A stretch of DNA of 64,000 bases. It comes from Allolobophora icterica (Eukaryota > Annelida > Clitellata > Crassiclitellata > Lumbricidae). The notes under the pieces were generated by a model. The model was not told the origin of the DNA. It worked only from the letters and a program-made list of their open reading frames with translations, and made no database searches. The DNA is taken from the NCBI GenBank assembly GCA_963556255.1, contig OY744605.1, positions 9,169,873 through 9,233,872 on the forward strand. Direction: 5' to 3'. Each line of letters opens with the position of its first letter. The first letter of the stretch is position 1. Position numbers and translations under genes: made by a program. Below, one piece after another: positions 10,835 through 22,117 of the stretch.

Positions 10835-12481
10835 ACTTAGATGCGGAGCATCTCCGACAAACCGGGGACCTGGATCCACGTGACAGAAACATCTCCAACC
10901 CAGAACCACTTAGAAGGCAAGGAACCACTATTTCGCTGGTTATAGGGCGTAACACCTCGGTCATCTGGACGACTTACTCTGTCAAGTACTGCATCCAGAC
11001 CCGACAATCTCTGCTCCCCGCACGTACGCCAAGCAACGGTGCTAACCTCAGCAACTGGGGAAGCACACTTTGGTCAGAGCAACCACTCTGAAACCGTGGA
11101 GAAGCCACCCAGCGCCCTTACAATCTCGAGCAAACCGTTCTAGCGACAGCCTTTTTAATGGTGCAAGAGATTCCATCAACCGCCCTACTGGCAACCTGTC
11201 TTATCCTCCAAGTTGCCAACCTTAACAGGCCCTCTATCATGACTCTGGGCTCTACCCAACCAAACTGGCCAGGAGACCTAGGAGAGAAAAGTCACCAAAT
11301 TATCTCCCGAATGTCAACTTCGTCCATCACATCATGCACAACACCAAAATAATATAAGCCGACCGGCATCGCTCGGCGGCCTTAAAATTGTTTTGTTTTT
11401 TGTTTTTTTGTTTTTTTCTAATACAAATTATCCTATTTTCATCATTGCTCTAACATCGTGTATCAAATAAAACGAAACTATTTAATATCATTTAACATAG
11501 GCACTAACCTTATACATCAATCGCACAAGTTTATCTTTACACACAATTGTCAACTAATGCAACGTATCAAAGCATTAGCTATCCTAATGGACAAACAATT
11601 CAACATAGTGACGGCGACAAGTAACATTTCAACTCAAAACCGTATCCGTAAGATTCTCACACTCGCCGACAACCGTAAGGATTACTGCAATGTCTTATAT
11701 CTTATGCGGTTCGTAAATCCAAACAGCATACACGAAAACACCCAATAGGCGTCTTCATAAGAAACTGAAAGTCGCACTGCGAAACTTCTTTGTAAATTTT
11801 TCGCAATTAAACTACCTAGTACCGCAAATGGTATTATCTGCGTCTAGGGTGGTCTGAAAATTATTCTCATCAGAACAAAACTCAAAGTTATCCTCGGAAC
11901 CCCCGAATTTAGCATCGGTAGACGTGCCTAAAATAGTCACACATCTTATACTAGCACTTCAGCATCAGTTATCGTCAAACGGGAAACAAGGAATTCGCAA
12001 TGCGACGAACTTTCAAAACACCCGTAATTATGCATTTACTAAGTATTCCGAGTATCGTTACATCAAAATACTAATACACAGTCCAACTGAAAGGTTTTCA
12101 TCAAACAGAAACTTAAAACATCGTTTTCCAACAATAGTCCGTAAACTCGCCGCAATTAAGCGATAACATGTACCGCAATTGTTATGCATTTCAGTACAAG
12201 GAAACTGTCCAAACAAAAAGTCATCAAACGAAAACTCAAAAATGTTTCTCCGACAGAAGTCCGTAAAATCGCCGCAATTAAGCGGTAACATGTACCGCAA
12301 TTGTTATGCATTTCAGTACAAGGAAACTGTCCAAACAAAAAGTCATCAAACGAAAACTCAAAAATGTTTCTCCGACAGAAGTCCGTAAAATCGCCGCAAT
12401 TAAGCGGTCATGGTATCGTCCTCGCAACATAGCTCTCACAGCAGCTTTGAAAGTCACTTAACAAAAGCCTCACTGTCCTTT
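10835..12481 (-). other. Non-coding 3' internal region of the gypsy element
   Basis: About 1.65 kb between the end of integrase and the PPT. No frame on the element strand exceeds about 80 codons and none looks like an envelope or a transmembrane protein. It holds the 122-bp tandem repeats listed separately and a T-rich run at about 11395-11415. Confidence 0.7.
12039..12404 (+). repeat. 122-bp tandem repeat, two exact-looking copies plus one diverged
   Basis: Copies at 12161-12282 and 12283-12404 differ at only about one base. A clearly related but diverged copy occupies about 12039-12160. The unit includes 'acatgtaccgcaattgtta' and 'ccgcaattaag'. It lies just after the integrase stop in element sense. 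Confidence 0.9.
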
Positions 12482-15010
12482 CTAACAATAATAGTCGTCC
12501 ATCCAACGAGGTTTTCGTATCAGTCGTCGACCAGGTTTCTCGTCATGGCGCACCTCAGGAGTATCGGTTTCCTCTGGAGACTCCGGAGGTTCCTCGACAT
12601 CAACCTCTGTGTTCTGCTCCTGAGACAGGACTTGTAAGTCTCCTGCGTCCACTATAAGGGTCCTGTCTTCCTCTGGTAACCATGTGTTCGGAGGTTTACC
12701 GTAATAGGACTTCAATTTATCCACGTGCACCACCATTGGCGTGGATTTGGAACTCTTCTGAATCCGGTATAAAACTGGACTCAGCACTTGAACAATCAAG
12801 AACGGGCCTGTGTAGAATCAAGCCCATTTTGTCTTCCTTCCACTCCTAAGCCGAGGGTAGTAATAGTAGACCCAGTCTCCTTGAGAGAACTTATTAGGTC
12901 TTACTCTCAGATCATACGCTTTCTTCCTTCTTTCTGCAGTTCTCTTTAATTGCTCTCGTACAAAACGATATGCAGTTTCCATTTTCATTTTCTGTTTCTC
13001 CACATATTCTTCCAGATCATTGTAAGACGGTCGCTCGAGATCTTTAACTTGGGCAAGAATCAAGTCTAATGGCGAATGAGTCTCTCTTCCCAGGAACAGG
13101 AAATTAGGGGTCCGTTGGGTGGCTTCATGTTCAGTAGACCTATATGCCGCCATCACATATGCTACGTGAACATCCCAATCTTTCTGTCGTTCCGATACTA
13201 CCTTTCCGATCAGCATATTAAGAGTTCTATGAAACCTCTCAATCATTCCGTTTCCAGATGGTCGATATGGAGTTGTGCGTATCTTATCAACCTCCATAAG
13301 TTTGCATAGCTGTTTAAACAGATTTGATTCAAAACAGGGTCCCTGATCCGTCAATATCTGACGTGGCATACCAAATCTCGAAAACACGTGTACCATTAGA
13401 GCTTCTGCAACAGTAACGGCTTCTTGGTTTCTTATAGGCAGAGCTTCAGCCCATCTAGAGAAGTAGTCTATTGCCGTCAGAATGTATTTATTGCCTTTGC
13501 TAGACACAGGGTGCGGTCCCGTTATATCGATTCCATATCTCTCCATTGGTTCGCCAACCACCGGGCTCTGCATATATCCCTGTCTTGGAGGTTTCTCCCG
13601 TCGATACCGAGCACAGCGATCGCATCGTTGACAAAACCGTCTAACATCGTTCTTCCAGCCTGGCCAATATGCTCGCCGTTGCAACTGAGCTATGCTCTTT
13701 CGAATCCCAAAATGTCCTCCAGCAAAACTTACGTGCGTTAACTCAAGTATCTCCTTTCGCAAAGACAAGGGTACAACTAACTGTTACCGCTCAGCTCCTC
13801 CGGTACTACCTTGAACCCAGCCTCTGTGTAACACACCTTGGAGGACTTCCAGCTGATTCCAGTTGCTCACTAAAACTTTCACTTCTTCACTAGAAGGCGA
13901 TAGCTCTGACTCAGTTGGATGATGGTTAGACTCCTTCCAACCAAGTACTGGTCCAACATTACAATCGCTCTGCTGTTCTCTTCGAAGAACCTCCTTCGTC
14001 CAACCGGCTTCCTGTCCTGCATTCTCATTGTTCACCCTTGAAGGCGTTACCTCTTCGATAGGACGTGCCCACATTACTTCTTTGATCGAATCTTTCATGG
14101 TATCCTCAGTATGGTACTCTCCGGTTGGGCCTCTAGACATCGCATCGGCATTGCCGTGTTTTGTTCCAGCTCGGTGACATATTTCCATATCAAACTCTTC
14201 TATCATCTCCAACCAACGAGCCTGTTGGCCAATTGGTTCCGGTGTTCTGCGCAACCATCGAAGGGCAGAGTGGTCTGTTCGAAGAAGAAACTTTCTGCCC
14301 AACATGTACTGACGAAACTCTTTCAAGAAATAAACCACAGCTAACAATTCTCTCCTGGTTACATTATAATTCCGTTCCGCCGTCGATAGGAGCCGGCTCG
14401 CATAGGAAACCACTTTCTCTTGTCCTTCTTGCACTTGCGACAGCACCGCTCCGATGGCATAAGCGGAGGCATCCGTATCCAATATGTACTGTCCCTCATC
14501 ATTCGGTAATCCCAGTATGGGTGAGGAAACGAGCCTTCTTTTAAGTTCGTCAAAAGCACCTTGACATTCATCGGTCCAACGGAAAGGTACATTTTTCCTT
14601 GTTAGGAAATGAAGCGGTTGAGCGACGACTGCAAAATCATGTATGAAACGTCGGTAATATGAGCAAAGGCCCACGAAGGATCGCACCTGTCGCAAGTTCC
14701 GAGGAACTGTCCATTCTTCTACCGCCTTGATTTTGCTCGGATCAGTCGCTATCCCTTCTTCGCTCAATACATGTCCAAGAAACAGAACTTTCTGCTGCAA
14801 GAGGTGACATTTTGAGGGTTTCAGCTTGAGATTGTACTCTTGTAATCTCTTGAACACCATCTCTAGACGTTGCATGTGCGTCTCTACATCCCTCGAGAAC
14901 ACAATTATGTCATCCAAATATACCAGACATATATCATAATTTAGTCCAGTCAGGACTAAGTTCATTAGCCGACAAAACGATGCCGGACTATTGCATAAAC
15001 CGAACGGCAA
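12482..15010 (-). pseudogene. pol 3' half: RT palm, RNase H and integrase, interrupted by two stops
   Basis: This frame continues reverse transcriptase after a frame change at about 15010. Visible motifs are the RT catalytic YLDD (about 14909-14920), the RNase H start ILDTDASAYAIGAVLSQ, the tether-like RTDHSALRWL, and HRAGTKHGNADAMSRG. Integrase follows, with a zinc-binding H-H-C-C N-terminus (ending CQRCDRC) and a D,D-35-E core (DITG, LTDQG, GMIERFHRT). A GPF motif near 12795 begins the C-terminal part. No chromodomain is visible; the C-terminus is acidic. An in-frame TAA (13784-13786) separates RNase H from integrase, and a TGA (12818-12820) cuts integrase before the GPF motif. All three pieces are in one frame, so these are point-type breaks. 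RT, RNase H and integrase would otherwise copy RNA to DNA and insert it. Confidence 0.93.
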
Positions 15011-18000
15011 AACCTTGAATTGGCAAAACCTTGAATTTGAAACTGCCCCTTCTCGTCACGAAACCGGTCTTGTGTTTGTCTCTTGGGTGAAGGGCCATCT
15101 GATGGTATCCTGATCTCAAATCGAATGTACTATACCACCTGGCGCCCCCAAGTGTATCCAAACTCTCGGGGATTAATGGCAATGGATGAGCGTCTTTCCG
15201 CGTCTTAAGATTCAGCTGTCTGTAATCTATGCAGAAACGCATACTACCATCCTTCTTCTTCACCATTACGACATTGGATGCCCATTCCGATACTGATGGC
15301 TCCACTATTCCCTGTTTCAACATATCTTCTACCTGACGGTCAATTTCTGGTAGCATGGAAAGTGGCTGTCGTCTCAACGGTTGTCGAACTGCCTTCTCTT
15401 GCTGCGTATCGATTTCATGTTGGATAACCGAGGTAAACCCGTGATCACTCTCATTTAGCGAAAACGTTGTGCGGTATGAAAGCACGAGTTCCCGTAGTCG
15501 CATTCGTTCGTCTTCAGAAATGTCTGCTGGCACTTCTTCCCATAATCGTTTTAAGACTTGTTCTGCTTCAGGTTCGACCGTCTGCTCGGTCACGCCTGCC
15601 ATCATACGAATCATCGAAGCTGATCGGTCACTGGTACTTTTCTGCTCTTCTTTGACCTGTCTACCTGCTACACCAACAATTTCCACTCGTTCCAGCAAAC
15701 ATTCAGTTCTTTTCTTCACAAGCGAGTCTCTGTCCCCAACATTTAGCATTCTAATCCAAACTTTCGGTTCCTTTCCAGTTACCAAGGTGCGCCCGATAAT
15801 CAGATCTTCTGACAGTTCAGTTGGCATGGTCGTCCACCCTTCGTTATCCTTTTGGAAATGTGGGTACACTACTGAAGCCGGAACGTCTACCTCGCTTCGT
15901 CGCGGAATTACGGTATCTTCCTGAACGACAACTCTCCGACACATGGATTCGGCCACGGCTTCTTTCAGAGGGATCTTCTCGCTCCCTAGACAAACGCAGC
16001 GACTTGCGAAGTCCCATTTGGCCTGATTGCCTTCTAGCCATGACAACCCCAAGATCACTTCCGTCACTTGGTCCGTCACTAGACATGGTAGAGGATATAT
16101 CTGTTTTCCAATACCAATCTTCAGCGTGGTTTCACCGTCCACTTTTATCTGACTTCCATTAGCGGCTAACAGACGCTGCTGTGAGGGTACTAGCACCGTG
16201 TTCAACACCAGGCGTCGTGGCACCAGTGACATCTCACTTCCAGAATCAAGTAGACAGTGTATTCGCTTCCCTTGTAGTCTAGCGACAACGTAAGCCATCC
16301 TGCTACCTTTAACCAGTCGATTTTGAGCCTCTTCTTGGATGGGTTCTGCCTTAGTTGGTTCACTGGTTCTGACTTCACCACTCCTCTCAACGATTCCTTG
16401 AGGACAAAAACGTTTTATGTGCCCTTTCTGTTTACAAAGGTAACATTCAATATCAGGGTTTCTCGACCGTCCTGGCGGAAAACTCCGTCGGTGTACGACG
16501 TTCGGTTCGGTCTTCCTTTGACCTTCAATGGCTCTATCCCAATTGTTCGCCTTTTCATGTGGTTTTCCAGAAACAGGGTCGGAATCTTGTTTCGATGCAA
16601 ATCGCCCAATTTGCCTTGACAGATTCTTAATCTCCCGTTCGAGATCTTCCAAACGGAGAGTTTGTTGCTCATCAACATACGTGGATTTACGATCTTCCCT
16701 TGTAACTTTGACTCTACCGTGTCTTCGGTCCATATCACTTTCTTGTGTCGAAGATCGGCCATAAGCATCTAACCGAACTGCATGTTTATAGGCAGCCTCA
16801 AGGTTAGCAGGCTCTCGTTCGCGCACTTTCTGTGCCAAGTCTTGATTTGCCAATGCATCAATGAAAGCATCACAAGCAACCGTTTCGACAATATCACTTG
16901 TAGGTCCTGGGTACGCCAAAGCCATCAACCTCCTTATTTCCTGCACAACAGTGCTCAGAGTCTCTCCATGAGCCTGCCTGTATGTGCGAAGTTTCATACG
17001 ATATAGGCTTGTCTGGTCTTCGGAACCGTACCTCGCTTTGAGCCTTTCAACAAGTTCTTGCCAGGTTACATTGTCCTGTGCTCCCATATCCCACAAAAGC
17101 TGAGACGCGGGCCCTGTTAAAGCGCACATTAACTGATCTGCTTTCTCCCGATCAGTCCACCGATTGCAACGACCACAAACTTCGAACTTGGCCAAAAACG
17201 CGGCTATCGCTGTTTTTCCATCATATTTCTCCAGCTTAATTCGTATTCCACGGTCTGTTGGGTTTTCGCCTTTCTTCTGCGTAACAGGCGTTTTTCTGAC
17301 ATTCGTCTTGGGCAAATTCTTCCTGGTGTCATCGCGGTCACTCATCGATTCGTTTCCGTCTTCAGCCCTCACAGCTGATCGATGCTGACCGTTTTCACCT
17401 CTCTTCCGAATAATGTGCCTCTTTCCATTTCGCCCCGTAGACTCTTCTGTAGCTACCTCATCGTCACTCAACGGTTCGTTTCCTGCTGTAGTGTTTCGTA
17501 CAGACCGATTTTGCTCGTACCCATGTCTCTTCTGAGTACTTGACGTCTTTTCAGTACGCCACTTAGGAGCCTTCGTAATTATCTCTCGGTCGCTCGAAGC
17601 GGCACTTTCTTCCTCAGTGCTTAATACAGCCCGACCCTTTCCATGTGGATCGCCGCCTGCGAAAGACCCGAAATCTGACCCTTTGCGTTTATGGCGGAAA
17701 CTCTGGGAATTTCCGTCGACGAACGTAATTCTTCGGTCTTCTTCGCACACATCTCTCTTTCTTGGCTTCTTAGATCGGTCGGATTCTTCGTACGGAACGG
17801 GAACTTCCCATTGGCTGTCGACTGCACCTGACGACGCCTTCCCGACGAAACGGTCATTGTCTGTACAGACAGACCTCTGTCGATTCACTTTCCGCGCACC
17901 GTCGGCGGCATTAATCTCGCCACTACCACCGAGGCGATTGAAACTTTTGAGATCGGTCTTTCGGTCTTTTTCAACGGTCGTTTTCCATGCAAAAGGATCT

Positions 18001-19085
18001 CTGTCCGTTCCCGTTTTCCCTTCTTCGTCCGTTTCTCTATCGGTCAATTGGCCTCTACCGTATCTGTCATATTCGGGTAGACTATTCCGACCATACATCT
18101 CTTTTTCATATTTAACAGGATCTTTCCGTCTAAAACTTCTGTTACTCACGGCCGCTTCTCTGTAAACGCTTTTAACCTCTGTATCTGAAGCGCCATCTGA
18201 GGAAGGTTGTCTCACCTCAACCTTGTCTCTTTTCAGCAGAAACTGACCACGTGATTCTCTTGACTTTTCGTCACGGGATATCCTCTCGCCTTTCTCTGTG
18301 TAACCTCGGCTCAGCGGTTTAAGGGAGCTTTCAACCTGCCAACGTTTCTCAGGATTCTCTGGATAACCACGGCTTCGCGAGCCACCTGCACTTTTAGCCT
18401 CTGCAAGCTTCTCACGTTTCTCTGGGGAACCTCGGGTCCGCCACTTTTCCGCACTTTCAGCTTCACGATTTTCTTGAAAATCTTGACTCCACGAGTTTTC
18501 TGTCTTTACACCTTGCGACATCATTCTGCTATCCTTCGGAAAACAGCGAGTGAGCGTCTTTTCCACAGTTTCAGAATGCGAAACTTTCTCACGTGTTTCT
18601 GGGAAACTTCGGTTCCGTGCTGACTCATTCATCTTTAGTTGTCCTTGGCAGTCCTCCCGGAAACCTGGGCCCAACGGGTTCCCCGGATTTTCCCCTCGGA
18701 ACAACTCTTTCTGATGAGCAGCGGGAGCCGATAGTTCTTCTAGCCTCTTACTCATTGTCGCCACGCTCTGTCGCAAGTAAGACATCTCCGCTTTCCAATC
18801 TACTATATCTGTCAAAGATCTTCGATCGTCTTCGTTCCGCTGACGTGCCTCACAAACATTCGCTTTCCTCGCAACGATATCATCGTTTAGGTAACGCGGT
18901 TCTCGGACTTCCTCAAACGCCCTTGGCATCCCTTCAGCCCTCTTCAAACGTAGAGGCTGTGTATCTTGTCTAAGACTAGTAACTCGAAGCTGCTCAAAGT
19001 CTCCTGGCATGTCTTCTACCTTTCTCCCGTGTATTATTCGCGGTAATCTAGTGTCTTCGATTACTCCGGACACTCTCTCTAGCAC
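14988..19085 (-). pseudogene. gag plus protease and N-terminal reverse transcriptase, frameshifted at the end
   Basis: A 1365-codon frame. About the first 610 residues are charged and repetitive (Arg/Glu/Ser/Lys-rich, predicted disordered or coiled) and match no family I know. Residues about 617-775 look like a retrotransposon Gag core (KLEKYDGKTAIAAFLAKFE ... LRTYRQAHGETL). A CCHC zinc knuckle CYLCKQKGHIKRFC is near residue 880. An aspartic protease motif LLDSGSEMSLVP is near 945. RT begins near 1265 (SNVVMVKKKDGSMRFCIDYR) and leaves frame after FKFKVLP, because 16 bp are tandemly duplicated at 15005-15036; ten aberrant residues and a stop follow. The annotated start is a non-ATG codon after an upstream stop. 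The first in-frame ATG is about 27 codons in, so the true start is uncertain. Gag and Pol appear fused without the usual programmed frameshift. Confidence 0.9.
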
Positions 19086-19161
19086 CTAGCATTCTGCACC
19101 TCATCCACAGGAAAAGGCACTGAGATCTCCTCAAACTCGTCTGGCATTCTTTCTATATTTT

Positions 19162-19983
19162 TCAACGTAAAACTCGTGGTATCCTGTTATCCTCAAAAGG
19201 CCTTGATACATCAAGCCCAGTCTCTTCAACAGTTCGTTGACCGAACTGGTATCTCTCATTTTCCGCATCGTTCTGGACAACTGTCTCAATAGTCCTTGGA
19301 ACGTTTCTCAGCCATCCTTCAACACCGGCGAGAGAAAACGAACCTCTTTCGTGGCCACTACGGGCCCCAGCTTCCGTTTCGATTGTATTGGCTACACCAG
19401 GTGCGAGCATTTCGCCAAACACCTTCTGCTCATTTTGTCGTGTCTTTGGACGTGCACCTTTGTGGTCCAAGCTTCTGTATTCACGGTTAGGGATATCATC
19501 GGACTCGTCATCTGCATCTTCAGGGCCTTCCCCTGATCTGTGGATAGGAAACGCTGGTACCCCACTTCTGGTACCAGTTTGTGGCGTTCGCCGCCCGGAC
19601 GCCTGCCCTGCCGCGCCGGGCGGGTTCCTGTGGTGACTCCAGCCAACTACCCTTCTGGAGCCACCCGAGTCACTGCCTTGCCTATTGTCACCGTCAAATG
19701 GCTTATCTCTGTCCATAGTGACCATTCCTGTCAGAGGAGGTTCAGGGTTTACCGCCTTACTAAGAGAGGCTACACTGTAGAGCTCGGTCTCGGCATCAGA
19801 CTCTGCCACTTCCGCGGTCACCGGGTGGGCAACGTCCTGAGGATGGCCGTCCTTCAGAACAGGGTTCGATCTTTTACCTGCAGCAGTCTTTGCCTTTCTG
19901 TGTACCTTCCTAGTTACGGGCTTTCTCTTCCTCTCTACCTGGTCTGAACTTTGACCTACGCACGAGGGGGCCCAACATCGCAC
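19162..19983 (-). other. Open frame running from the 5' LTR through the PBS into the leader
   Basis: A 273-codon minus-strand frame begins inside the 5' LTR, crosses the LTR/PBS boundary at 19580 and stops at 19162, 77 bp before the long gag frame opens in another frame. Its C-terminal part (ENERYQFGQRTVEETGLDVS and following) has the same charged, repetitive style as the gag N-terminus. It may be the gag start, separated by a frameshift or a small intron. It could also be chance, since the LTR half is GC-rich. No family match recognised. Confidence 0.35.
19560..19576 (-). other. Primer-binding site, tRNA-Leu(UAA) type
   Basis: In element sense, three bases after the 5' LTR comes TGGTACCAGAAGTGGGG. 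It is complementary to a tRNA 3' end of the form CCCCACTTCTGGTA-CCA. From memory this is the acceptor and T-arm end of animal tRNA-Leu(UAA), whose 5' end is ACCAGAA. A Leu primer is also known for the mollusc gypsy-like element Steamer. Confidence 0.8.
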
Positions 19984-22113
19984 TTCAATCAGTTCTCAGA
20001 GCTGTATGTTGCGACAAGCAAATATGTTCTGTGTACCCGACTACCCGGACTTTCTCCTATCGTTTACTCTTGGTCTGCGTTAATGTTCCTTTAACCGGGA
20101 ACTCTCGTACACTTCACACTGGGACTCTGACTAGCTGGATTTCGCTAGTAAAGCGGACGTGTCTCTCTCGGACCTGGGTACCGTACCCGAATACCCGAAC
20201 CGAATATCTTGGTCTGATCTCTTTCCGGTTTACACAACCTTTTATCTTCCCACTATTCAGAATTAGTCTGTCTCGAGACCTGAGCAGCAGAGTGGGCCCT
20301 TACTCCACAAGCCGTATCTCTTGAACCTGACTCTCTGAATCCAATAGAGAACGTAACAGTTGTGTCTTTTTCCGGGAGCTCACAGACTCGTACTCACACT
20401 CGATTCTGCTAACGGTATCTGTGGGTAAATATCAGTAATTTTACCCCGTTATTGCACACAGACCTGTGTAGCTTCCCACCGTGGGAACTTTCCCGAACAC
20501 CGGGACAGACAACGGTCGGATGGTCTCCCGGACGGATATTTGCCGGTAAACCGCGGGAGTAACTATGACGCGTAAAACAGCCAAACCCGGATACCGCGTA
20601 TTTAGATTCACGGGTTGTTCCCCGATGTTATCGAACAGTTTCAACAAGATCGTTCCGGTACTTCACCGGACGTCACCAGCGTAATGTTTCTCCGCACTTT
20701 ACCGATACAGACCTGTGTTTTCTATATCTCTGACAATCGGTCTCTCCCCGAGGTTTACTCAGCCTGCTAAACTTCCACAATCGGGATTCAGACCGGCTCG
20801 CGATCTAACGGCAGGGTGGGCCCCAAACCTGTCGAATCGCGGTCAATCCAATACCCAAGAGTGATTAGTTTTTGCTGTAACTCGGGATCGCACTGCTCAG
20901 CTTTTATGGACGATACTTTAACTGAGTTATCACCACAGGGTCTTTGGCCGTGTATCTCGGACGGTCAACTGCGGGGCCTTTCCGCGTGTATCCCTCACGG
21001 GTACCACCGGGTCTTTGCCCGTTTATATCTGACGGTCAAGACCGGGTCTTTGCCCGCGTATCTCCGGGTCTTTGCCCGTGTATTTCTAACGGTCAACAGC
21101 GGGGCCTTTCCGCGTGTATCTGTGACGGCTACCACCGGGTCTTTGCCCGTTTATATCTGACGGTCAACACCGGGTCTTTGCCCGCGTATCTCCGGGTCTT
21201 TGCCCGTGTATCTCTGACTGTCAACAGCGGGGCCTTGCCCGAGGTTTATCAGACGGTCCCCAGGAAACTCTTTGCCCCGTACGTTACCGGAACAGACCTG
21301 TGAGCTCTCAATCTCTCACGATCGGTCTTTCCCCGAGGTTTACTCAGCCTGTAAACTACCAACAGTCGGGATTCAGACCTTTTCGCGATCTAACGGCAGG
21401 GTGGGCCCCAAACCTGTCGGATCGGCGTAGTCAATCCTTCACCCGAGAGAGATCGATTCGGCTGTAACCCGGGATCGCACTGGTTAACTTTTTCTCGGAC
21501 GCCCTGTCGTCCGTAAATATATTTGTAACTTGCCGGAAACCTGGAACTCGCTTTATCACTCGCCGTATACTACCACACGGAGTGCAGTATTTATCGCTAA
21601 CCAACGACACTAAAGAACCGTATCGCTGTATATGCAGAGTGCAGTAACGCCACCCTACGATATAGGCAACGCAGCGTGAGGCAAGCTCTATGAATCCATC
21701 TGCATCTATCTGCACGCTATGGTCTCGTACGTAAGACGTTATTCTGGCCTCCATAGGAAGGCTACATTGATTGGTCTGCATGATTATAAGTTAGTACGTA
21801 AACCATATTCATGCCTCCATACTTATATAGTAGGCCATCACCGTCTTCTTAAAAACAGGTGTCCAAAATCGAAATATCTACCAGCTATATTAAGCGGCGC
21901 CCTATGTTTAGCCACTAAATATTGGACAGACGGTGTGTTCTCTTATTGTAATTAATAAATTAAAGCGTTAAAAAGACAAGAATAAAATAAATCACTTGTA
22001 ATTATAATTATTATCGAACAGCTATAAAGCGCCACCCATCGAATAAGACGCTAATTAACTAAGACAGCTTTCATTATATTCCTTCGTTCGTGCCTTGTGG
22101 CCAAACCGCCACA
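19580..22113 (-). repeat. 5' LTR of the gypsy element, 2534 bp
   Basis: Same ends (TGTGGCG...CGCCACA) and near-identical sequence to 7983-10821, apart from a 305-bp deletion at 19955/19956. The extra segment is also present in the diverged solo LTR (about 22490-22925), so the absence here is a derived deletion. Both breakpoints share a short TGAC, consistent with microhomology-mediated loss. As the 5' LTR it should hold the promoter in its U3, so loss of 305 bp may affect transcription. That effect is inference. Confidence 0.95.
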
Positions 22114-22117
22114 ATAT
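22114..22117. other. Shared ATAT between the full element and the solo LTR
   Basis: These four bases serve as the right target-site duplication of the full element and as the left one of the solo LTR. Confidence 0.8.

Larger units (their letters stand above)
7979..22117 (-). mobile_element. Complete Ty3/gypsy LTR retrotransposon, minus strand
   Basis: Target-site duplication ATAT (7979-7982 and 22114-22117) flanks an element with 3' LTR 7983-10821, PPT 10822-10834, coding 12482-19085, PBS 19560-19576 and 5' LTR 19580-22113. The gene order RT, RNase H, integrase inside one pol frame is that of Ty3/gypsy (Metaviridae), not copia. No envelope-like frame is present between integrase and the 3' LTR. 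The LTRs look almost identical outside one deletion, which indicates a recent insertion. The reading frame is nevertheless broken three times, so this copy is probably non-autonomous. The 4-bp ATAT duplication recalls the known target of Drosophila 17.6 and 297. Confidence 0.95.

Noticed and set aside
10835..12481. Envelope gene between integrase and the 3' LTR
   Set aside because: No frame over about 80 codons on the element strand, no signal peptide or membrane segment.
17617..18165. 182-codon plus-strand frame opposite gag
   Set aside because: Antisense shadow of the long gag frame; Ser/Leu-rich without features.
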